Assembly: GCA_964035795.1 (NCBI GenBank)
Contig: OZ038324.1
Location: forward strand, 2,925,908 to 2,989,907
Direction of reading: 5' to 3'
Source of the DNA: Pterobdella sp. o SKG-2022
Lineage: Eukaryota > Annelida > Clitellata > Hirudinida > Piscicolidae
Length of the DNA stretch: 64,000 nucleotides
Shown here: one piece after another, positions 52,101-64,000 of the stretch
Numbering within the stretch: the stretch's first letter is position 1
Layout of the letters: each line of letters starts with the position of its first letter
The notes under the pieces: model-generated
The model's input: only the letters and a program-made list of their open reading frames with translations
Told to the model about the DNA's origin: nothing
Databases searched by the model: none
Translations under genes and position numbers: made by a program

Positions 52101-55100
52101 TGTCCGTTATATTGGGTCTTTGAAGTCACCATTGGTTTGCATATCACAATCAAAGTGTGTTAGGGAAGTTGATAAGCATTTTATTGGAGGGTTGAGTGCG
52201 AAATTTAAATTTTATTTTGAGAGAAATTTACTTTAGATCTTTTTTAAAAACTTTGAATTAAGACAATCATTATTTTAAATGTATTTTCTGGCATGTAACT
52301 GTCTCAGACTTTGTAAGCAGTACCGATGTTCAGTCTGAAGCCCTATTAAAAGAAAAGATTAAAAGTAACAATGGAAGAAAGAAAATTGAACTAAATAAAA
52401 ATAATTGCACCAAACGCTTGGAAGAACAGCAAAGTTTGAGATAATAGGTCTCTTGAACAATAGAAAAGGCTTAGCATTCTGAAGATTTTAGTTAATAAAT
52501 GCATATTAAATAAATCTTTGACAAAACTGTGAAAAAAAAATGAATGAAAAAGTAACTTTATGGGTTTAAAGAATTTGCTAAGCAAAAAGTATACTTTCAA
52601 AATAACTTACTGTTAGTTATAGAAATCTGATTATATATCACTGCATAAAGAAAAAATATACCCTAATCAAAAAGTCTTGAGTACGAAAGCAATAAATATT
52701 TTTATGAATGAAATATTGATAAATGGGGGGGAAAAAGTTCAACAGTGTCCTGTGGAGTGAGTGGGTGTTCCCAAGTAATACTCACTTTTCCTACTGTTTG
52801 ACACATTCTTGATTATAAAAATAATTTTTTGAAATTTAATTTCAGTTAAAAAGATTACTTTGATTATTATAGATTTATATAACTTATTATATAAAGTTCT
52901 TTAAATTAATCAATAACTTTCGTTTAAACTTTCCTAACATTGCTATTTAATAAATCTTATATGATTATATATGAGTACTATTGGATTCCTTGAGAGATAT
53001 ATGTATGTATATATTGTCAGCTGTATCAGCTGTTGTTTAAATAGACACAATATAAATACCCGCTACAAGATCAATGTGTACCAAAGACTTCTAGATTTTC
53101 AAACTTTTTAAACTCTTTTAAAGAACTTCGAATTTACAGATTCATTTTATCTGATTCGTTAAAACATTTTCAATACAAAAGTTCACTTTCCGCATTCTAA
53201 ATAATTTGTTAAGCTCGAGATGGAACAAGCAGCCAGTTCGGTATGATTATGAAATAATTCGTTTGGTAAATCATTGTTTAAATAATTCTTATAACTATTT
53301 ATAGTTTTAAAATTTTAATTGATCTATTATAGTAATTGCACTACTAAGTGCTTCCACCAAGGACATTTAAATGATCAAAGCTGTTTAATTAAATTGAAAA
53401 TTTTTTAATCTACGTTAATCTTCGTAATTTATAACATTTTTTTTTGAAAATAATCAATATGCATATTAAATATAATCTACAATATAATTACCTCTGAGTA
53501 GGTTATTGATTTGAAGCTCAATTAGCTCTCTAATTAATAACCATAATTTTTCACTAGGATCTCAAACTAATTCTACTATTACATTAAGTTTCATTCATTT
53601 GTATTCAAATATACAAAATTATTTTTAAACATTATGTTTAATGCCAGCTCCACATTATTTTCTGAAACTCATGACTCATGAAGATGTGTTGCACAAGCCC
53701 TATTACAACTTTCATGACATCCCTAAGCATTAGTTAAACTTGTTTAAGCATTACTCCATATGACATTATTCTCAAAAGTTTTAAAGTTTTGAATAATAAT
53801 TTTTGAGAACACAACTCTCAAAATTAGGTAGATACATATGTCAATACTTGAGCTTTTGCCTTTTTTAATATTGAAGGCTCCAATTTCAAATATGAACGTG
53901 ATATCTAAGTTTATCATTCAATATAAGATTAAAGGGATTAATATAAGTTTTTGTTAATTGAATTAACAGAAATACAATTACCCTACTAAATCATCACAAA
54001 TGAAAGATCTCTCTAAGAAAATCATTAGTAACTGGAAGATACTTAGGGATAGAAAAACACATAGTTTTAAAAGGTTCCTATGCACAAATAAGTAAAAGTA
54101 ATTTAATACGAATATATCACACAAGATTATTATTACGTCATTGAGATAACTTCACTAACATTTGAAATTCTCGCCCTTCCCTGGCAACATCACAAACAAA
54201 ATACCTTTTGAGATAATTTTATACATATGATATTTGTGCTGATTTTGAGCACGTAAATTTGAGTTTTTCTAAATATATTTCACAACTTATATGCGTTTCT
54301 TAAATGGTGTACGCAACGTTAGAATAACAACTAATACAGATAGGTAAATTCGTATGATGAAACCCTATTTTATAATGGAGTTTCGTTTTTATAAAAAGAA
54401 TTATATAATGTATTAATGTTGAATGATTAATCAAAGCTTTCAAATTAGCAAACACTAACGATAGTGTAGGTTTTGGGTTTGCTTGATTTCTCCATAGAGC
54501 TAATCACTAGAAACAGCTCGCCCTCTTATCTCTATTTTCTTTAACAATTTTGCATGCTCGATTATCTTTCTTTAATTAAAATCTCCATCAAATCAAGCAT
54601 GTATTGATGAACATTTACATAAAGCAAATTTTTAACCTTTCCGTGAACTCAATGTTACATAAAGTAAAATTTCACTTAAGGTTTTACATCTGAAGTTTTG
54701 ATAGGGGAAAATTTATCAGTATAAAATCACACTTAAATATTTATACGAAGGATTATGTAACCATATAACGTTTTCTATTGTAAAAAATCATTTACATTTC
54801 TATTTAATTCTTAGGTGTATCGTTTTGTACATTTTCCCATCTTTTTTCCACCAAATTATTTTTTCCAAATACCGTTTGAACCCCACTACGTTATAATGTA
54901 TAAATATATAGATTATAGTTTCTAGCAACCTATGAGCCTACGACACGCAGGGCAGGCAAATATTGACAAAAGTCACAATAGCAAATGACACAGCATCAAC
55001 GGGCCCATACAGTTTATAATTATAAGCTTCATCGCATTCTTGCGGGTTTCTATGCATTATTCCAATTGTGTTTTCATGCACTTGTTTGTGATTTGGGGCT

Positions 55101-56511
55101 TTTGAACCTTATCAATCATATTATATGTACTTGTTTGCCAAACTGTTGACAATGGCAAAATCAGCACATTGTATTGGTGTGCCCGTTATTTGGGATAGAA
55201 AATATAATTAATATTATGAATAATAATTTAATGAAAAAGTTATTTAAAGAATAAAAGTTGGTTACGCCATCAAATCTTTGATATTTTTAATTATGAGTTC
55301 CGAAATAAATATCAGTTTATTTTTTTTTAATATATGAAATTTTAATATAATTAGCGTGTTATTTTTTTTTATAATAAAATATTAATAATTTTCAAAGTTA
55401 AATATGCTAAAATAATTAGTTATCATATTATCTGCAAACCCAGTTTATTAAAAATGGGGTTGCATAACGTAGACATTTAAATTTTAAATGCCCTGCATCT
55501 ATCTGGGCCTTCTATATAATTCATATATATTTTATATGTGTATCGATCTCATACATTCTCATTACCAGTTGAAGCTTAAAATTGTGAATAAAATCTTTAT
55601 TTGATTATCTTTTCAAATTGTTAAAACCAAAATTAGTTTCAAAATAAATAATAGTTAAATAATTTTTTTATGAATACACTTGATTTTTTTTTTAGTATTA
55701 ACATAATTAACCGAATAAAAGTAAAATCATATTTTTTAAAAATATTTTTATTTCTTCAGTAATGTCGTTTGTTACCTGTTGATTTTGAAATGTAAATCCG
55801 TCAGATGCGTTTAATAGCTACCTCCTTATAACAAACATCATAACAATGTAGAAAACAGACTTTATCATAAAATCCTTTTTCCTTTGATAAGCCCGTTTCG
55901 ATGGTTTATGTCGATAGCTATAATGTATAAACTTAAATTATTAAATGTTTTAAAAGTGGAATTACGCACGATCATTGATGATAAAAAGATGGATTTAAAG
56001 TAATTGTTTCTAATAATTACCTGCAATTAAAATGACAAAGTTAATAAAAACTTGTTGGGCCTACATAAACACATACATATACATGTATATGTATATATAA
56101 CAAACCATACCTCGATACTATATAAACTGATTGGATTTTGAATTCACGCATGGTTTCAAGACATTTTCTTCGTGAATTTTATCAAGGATTTAAACGTAAA
56201 TGCAATTGAGTTAGTTGAAGTTACCAACCTTTATTTCAATTTAGTTTTTGTTCGAGTCTCTTAATGCCGAATCTTGGCTGGTATTTAAATTTAATCGGTT
56301 GCAAACAGGTATAAAGCTCATAAGAGGAAAGATAAACATTGATGCAGTTGATAGGTAGACTTTCATAGCAACTAATAGCATTCCCATTTGCAAATATATT
56401 GATTCATAAATATCAAAAGTAAACAAATAGTTTATAAATTCAATTTTTTATTATTTCAGGTATAGTTTTAAAAAATTGAGACAAATTTCTAAACGACTAA
56501 GAAAATTCAAA
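49186..56511. other. 7.3 kb AT-rich region without recognised gene
   Basis: After the bark poly(A) signal (49415-49420) there is no exon I can assign. Two weak leads are an ATG in a strong context at 49691 (CACCATGG), and an ATG at 53220 about 170 bp downstream of TATAAATA near 53050, with a donor GTATGA after seven codons. Neither joins in phase to a recognisable exon. The 3' end holds the upstream part of the Cdc25 gene: an acceptor at 56460 precedes an open basic stretch that runs into the Cdc25 start. Confidence 0.5.
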
Positions 56512-58178
56512 ATGTTTGTAACAAGGTCTCTCAAGAAAAATAGGTGAGGTTTTTTATGAAATGAGCATTGAATTGGTTATAATGCAAAATTTAATTTCCA
56601 GACAAGGAGTTGGTAGAACAGAGAATGCAAAGAAACTGAAAATGGACTCTTCCCAACATTTTGTATGTTCAACATTGGTGCAGTCAGCATATTCACCATC
56701 AATTACATTCATTCATCCATCGTATACATACATTCCTACCTTCAAACCCATACAGATTGATTACGATATGGAAGATGGTAGCATGCCTTCTCCAATGCCC
56801 TTCTCTGCCTTCCACGGTAATTTTCTACGACTAAAAAATTCTAAAATTACATTAACTGATTATTTGATTTCATTTATAGAATCCACATCGTTTTATGACC
56901 TTCCAAAGTTATTGCAAAAAAGTTCAACTAATCACATATTGGACATATCTATGGAAGAACAGTTCTCGCCTATGATTGACTCTGATGATGAGGATGATGC
57001 TACAATGACTTCGAACAATAGTTATCAGTGTCTTCAAATCGTGGACGAAACAAAAAATTGTAATAATTCTGGAGTTGGAAAAAATGTTGAAAAAGTTAAC
57101 ACTCCAAAGTTAAATGGATCTTGCAACAAGCTTTACAAAAGGAGTGTGTCTGATGTGACGAACGAAGCCACTGACCACGAAGTAGCACGGCACAGAGCTG
57201 CAGAAAAGATTGACAAGTTGTGCACTGAGCAAGGAGAAACGCTGTCTCTGCCCACCATAAAAGGACAGAAGTCTGACTGCAATTCAATCTCGTGTCAAAC
57301 GGTTTGATTTTCATATGGAAATTTATTAGTTTTCATAATTTCGACACGTTTTAATAATTAATATGTGTCATCTGCAGATGTGTGACTTATTGGAGGGAAA
57401 GTACAAGCACATTGTGCCTCAGTTTCATGTGATTGACTGCAGGTATCCTTATGAATTCAACGGAGGTCACATTAAGGTTGCTCTCGCTTTTTTTGATTTT
57501 AGTATCAATTTGTTACAGATTGTTTTAATAAAAAATTATATATATTATATACAGGGGGCTGTGAACATCCACAATAAAGAAGAAATTATTACTAATTATA
57601 TGAACAAAGAAAAAATACAAAAAGTAGTTTTGATTTTCCATTGTGAGTTTTCATCCAAACGAGGTCCAACGATGTACAACTATCTGAGAAAATCAGATAG
57701 AAACCTGAATTATCACGACTACCCTGCCCTGCACTACCCGGAGATATACCTTCTCGATGGTGGCTACAAGGCCTTCTGGAACTATTGTCCAGACTGGTGT
57801 GACCCCAGAAGCTATAAGACGATGGATGATATCAATCATCAGAAAGATTTGAGGTATTTTAAAAGCAAATCAAAAACATGGACTTCTGGCGAAGGAAAAG
57901 GTTACATAAATGGTAAACCTTTACCATTGGATTTGTTTAACAAGGAAAACAAAAAGCCATCGAAGAAATTTTCAAAAATTAAATCTCACAACATACATAC
58001 TGTGACGGAAGCGTCCCCTTGTCAAGCTAGCAGTCCATTCATTTTGTCATCGAGTCCTTCAATTGATAACCCTCATGATATACAATGCATTTTTAATTTT
58101 AATGGATCAGCCCAAAAAACTCATAATACCAAGGATACTTCATCTCCTTCAGGCTTCCGTAGAAAATTAAATGTATGA
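56512..58178 (+). CDS. Cdc25: Cdc25 dual-specificity phosphatase
   Basis: Removes inhibitory phosphates from cyclin-dependent kinases to trigger mitotic entry. Exons: 56512-56543, 56602-56816, 56880-57301, 57378-57476, 57555-58178; phases agree and give 463 residues. The C-terminal rhodanese-like catalytic domain is clear: LPTIKGQKSD and CQTMCDLLEGKYKH, FHVIDCRYPYEFNGGHIK, GAVNIHNKEE, the active-site loop HCEFSSKRGP (Cys about 286, Arg about 292), YPEIYLLDGGYKAFW, then CDPRSYKTMDD. The N-terminus is short and variable with an acidic SDDEDDATM patch; phosphorylation-type Ser/Thr-Pro sites (MPSPMP) are seen. The 63-bp intron 56817-56879 is free of stops and in frame, so retention would add 21 residues. 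The frame also stays open upstream of the ATG to an acceptor at 56460, so the true start may be earlier. AATAAA at 58326-58331. Confidence 0.95.
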
Positions 58179-59473
58179 TTTCAATTCCGTTTTTAATCTA
58201 CGTTTTGGATTGTTGTTTGAAAGTGACTGCTTTTAAATGCAAATGTGAATTGTGATTAAATAATTTTGCGTGTATATTTTAATCCACCCAAACACCATTT
58301 TATCCAATTTTAAAATATTTATGTAAATAAAACGTGAATCTTTTTACTTTTGGAGTTATTCAAAAAAATTTTAAACCAGTCGCTAGTTAAAGAACTTTGA
58401 TATTTGATACTTTCGTAACAAGTTATTTATTAGACTAAAAATTATTAATCTTTCGGCATGGGCAAAAACTGCTTCAAATTTGAATTTAAAAATCTACGAG
58501 CTATAAGAAATTTCTTTCAATATTATCGAATCTGCTCAAGTTGGCATGTTACAACTATCAGTCTTTACTATTGTCCTTAATTTATGTGAGTGTAAGCAAT
58601 CGAAGCCACTGCAGAGATCCTCTTGATTCCTGTCGTGATGCTCTAATTGATATACCTCTTTGAACCTAAGCAGTGGTTCCCCATTAAATCTTCATTCAAT
58701 TTCATCATTTTGAATATTTTGTTTCATGCAATTGAAAGATTTCGATGGTCTTTACATACTCAATTGTCGTATAGACTTCAATGGAAAAAACTCATCTTGA
58801 TAATAGCAATGGTGCTGTTTATATTTTGAGATGAATTATTTAAAATTTTTTAAAACTCGAAATCAAAGACACCATGTAGAGAAGTTTCAGACGGGTGTGA
58901 AAAAGGCAGAATCGGCATCATATCTCTGCGAGAGTTTTGTGTCCACGTGGTACGAATATGAGTGAACTTTGAGCCCATTTGTGTTGACTCGTTGAGCCGT
59001 GCAGCGTATCTTCAAAGTTTCGATTGGATGTTTGAAGGTTTGCTAAATACTGATAAATAATTCAATGGAGTTATGTGGAAATGTTTTTTGCGATTCACAA
59101 ACAAACTTTTGTAACGCACCGCATGTTAGTGCTTGGTTGAAATGCATCATTGTTACCTTTAACGACAATTTCTAGAACAAATCAGTTTTTCAAATTAAAA
59201 ATATGTAACTGATTCGATGTTCCAGGCTCTTGTAAAAGTAGCCCTCGCTATTATGAGATTGAGACTTATGTTGTTTAGAGAAATTGAATTCCTATTCGAA
59301 AATAACTGAAAAAAAAGAAGCTATTCCAAATTGAAGAGCGCTAATGTTTATGAAGATAAATTTAAATGCTTATTCGACTATCCGTCTACTCCTCTCATCA
59401 ATTCATCCAGTTGTAAATTTACTTTTCTACCCATTTATTTTCTCATTTACTTGGTAATTTTTTTATCTATGCA

Positions 59474-59642
59474 TGCATCTATCCATCCATCCATCCATCC
59501 ATCCATCCATCCATCCATCCATCCATCCATCCATCCATCCATCCATCCATCCATCCATCCATCTATCCATTCATCCATCCATCCATCCATCCATCCATCC
59601 ATCCATCCATCCTTCCTTCCATCCATCCATCCATCCATCCAT
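59474..59642. repeat. CATC tetranucleotide microsatellite
   Basis: About 40 copies of ATCC/CATC with a few interruptions (ATCTATCC, CCTTCCTTCC). ORFs reading SIHPSIHP or GWMDGWMD are artefacts of it. A short GATGGATG run on this strand occurs near 59950. Confidence 0.95.
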
Positions 59643-60095
59643 ACATCTTCCTTTTAACAGCGTATCCTCTAAGCGAGCATTGCCTGTGATTTGCATAGTG
59701 ACACACATTAAATGCATAATCAATGGCACATATACACATAAATACACAAGCATGCCACAATATTAAGGACTTTTTAAAAAAAGTTTAATGAACGTTGAAA
59801 AAAATTATTTTTCTTTCTCGGAAGAATGCACGGAAAGCCTACACGAATTGCATTCAAAGCGATCAATCAATCTTTAAATTTACTTTAAATTTCGTGAGTT
59901 GAAAAGTAAACAGATAAATGGAAAAGCCTAGGTTGTTAGAGTAATTGATAGATGGATGGATGGATGTTAAAAAAGACGAATGTAACGAACAAAGATTGAA
60001 TTGGATAATGAATGAGAAGGTTAATAAGGATTCCTTATAAGTAATGAATATGATAAAGAAGCAGATTGGCGTCCAAATACCATGGAAGCCATGTT

Positions 60096-60150
60096 GTGGC
60101 CAATGATGATATGGCCAACGATGATTTGGCCAATGATGATGTGGCCAACC
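60096..60150. repeat. Short tandem repeat, TGGCCAAYGATGATN unit
   Basis: About three and a half copies of a 15-18-bp unit with TGGCCAA and GATGAT. On the minus strand it would encode HHWPNHRWPYHHWP, but no gene context supports translation. Confidence 0.8.
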
Positions 60151-60705
60151 TAATGTTATAAAGCTAATGCACGATGGAATATTAATCTGTTTGAAAATAA
60201 TTATCTTCTTCATTGAATAATTATTTTTTAACTTTTTCACAAGAAATTTTTTGGAGCATAACAATGAAAATAATGTTGAAATAAAAACAAAAATAAAAAT
60301 AACAACAACAATAATAAGCGCGACACCGCTTCTCGACTTAATCGAACACCCAAGAAGTTTTAAAAACAATGACCCCTAGTGGATTGCTTCTGCCAATCAT
60401 CTTCTAACTCCACCCTTTCATTTAGATTTGACCAATGAGGAAGCAGCTTTTAAAGCACCACTTTTATGAAACTATCGTTATTTGATCGTCTCTTCAATAG
60501 ACGAAGCATCTTCATTGGCTCAACGTGGCATGTTGTGTGTATGTGCGTGTGAGTTATTTTATAAATGTAAACGACAACAATTACATCAAATGCAATGTGC
60601 ACTAGAGTATTTTTATCTTCATTTAGCTAAGAGATTAACAAAGCATACCCACCTTCCAGAACCACAAAATGTTATATTGCCTTTTGAACTGATTCCCTAA
60701 ACAAA

Positions 60706-63521
<2,816 letters not shown>

Positions 63522-64000
63522 TATAATTTTTTTTCTAAAATATCATAAAAATAACGATTATAAATTTATTCATAATTTTTATTGTTTTTAAATGACTAAT
63601 TAAATTTAATCGATATAGAGAAGAATATTAAAAAACATGAAGGCCACCATTTTTTAAAGTGATGGGCTAATAACAAGAATATAAGCCTAAAAATCTTTAT
63701 TAATGTGGGTGATATGTTTTGATTCTCTCCTTTTTTATATATAGAAAACACATTTTCTCTCTTATCTGTTTCAAACATTTCCCTACCTTCTTTCTAACAC
63801 ACTCCCCTCCATAAACTGATGCCCTCTCATCTCACCGCTCAACCCTCTCACAAAAATTTTTCTTCTTATTGTTTTTAACTGTTTTAAAATACTTTAAACT
63901 GTATAAATAATGATATATACTTTCAAGCTATAAGTTTCATGCTATGGCTTTGTTCTGCAGAGAAACTTTGCGGAGATGTTTGCGAGGATTTGTTAGATTT
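63522..64000 (+). other. Probable HMX intron or 3' flank
   Basis: AT-rich. A strong acceptor (TTTGTTCTGCAG) ends at 63960, but none of the three following frames begins with the WKRQ expected after homeodomain residue 55. It may belong to another exon or gene running off the window. Confidence 0.35.

Larger units (their letters stand above)
58179..60705. other. Intergenic between Cdc25 and HMX
   Basis: Contains the Cdc25 poly(A) signal, the CATC microsatellite (59474-59642) and a 17-bp tandem repeat near 60096-60150. The last few hundred bases are the likely HMX 5' UTR and promoter. No other gene recognised. Confidence 0.5.

Noticed and set aside
59447..59766. Overlapping ORFs on both strands reading HPSIHPSI and DGWMDGWM
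   Set aside because: They are translations of the CATC microsatellite.
59863..60369. 168-codon minus-strand ORF with HHWPNHRWPYHHWP
   Set aside because: It crosses the short tandem repeat and AT-rich DNA with no conserved motif or splice context.
60482..60700. 72-codon ORF just upstream of HMX
   Set aside because: Ends immediately before the HMX start in another frame; more likely 5' UTR, with no recognisable motif.

Overview
The window is AT-rich nuclear DNA from an animal. Every recognisable gene is split by GT..AG introns, from 63 bp up to several kb, and the families present are metazoan: NK-class homeobox genes, Cdc25, SLC22 and SLC7 carriers, and a Bark beetle/Anakonda-type tricellular-junction protein. 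The Bark homologue and the compact introns fit an invertebrate bilaterian, most likely a protostome. The species cannot be named from the sequence. Exon boundaries below were read by eye from homology, splice sites and reading-frame phase; there is no transcript evidence.

Layout: 1.1-2.0 kb (-), fragments of an unrecognised multi-pass membrane gene. 2.1-5.2 kb (-), a complete 11-exon SLC22 organic-cation/carnitine-type transporter. 5.7-9.0 kb (+), three consecutive unrecognised charged proteins, the first a reconstructed 460-residue four-exon gene. 9-12.6 kb, simple AT-rich repeats. 12.6-17.2 kb (+), an NK4/tinman/Nkx2-5-type homeobox gene whose first intron holds a further ORF. 19.0-24.5 kb (-), a 15-exon SLC7 light-chain amino-acid transporter. 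25.6-49.2 kb (+), a very large bark homologue with signal peptide, three repeated units each with an SRCR domain, CUB-like and beta-helix segments, a C-type lectin domain, one membrane helix and a short tail. 49.2-56.5 kb, AT-rich DNA with no gene seen. 56.5-58.2 kb (+), Cdc25. 59.5 kb, a CATC microsatellite. 60.7-63.5 kb (+), an HMX/NK5 homeobox gene whose last homeodomain residues are not in the window.

NK4 and HMX belong to the ancestral NK homeobox cluster, so two of its members lie about 45 kb apart with unrelated housekeeping and junction genes between them. The other points that stand out are a 75-bp-arm near-perfect inverted repeat and a small family of dispersed repeats in bark introns, an apparent one-base frameshift in the bark lectin exon, and the uncharacterised trio at 5.7-9.0 kb. 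No operon, CRISPR array, tRNA or rRNA gene was seen.
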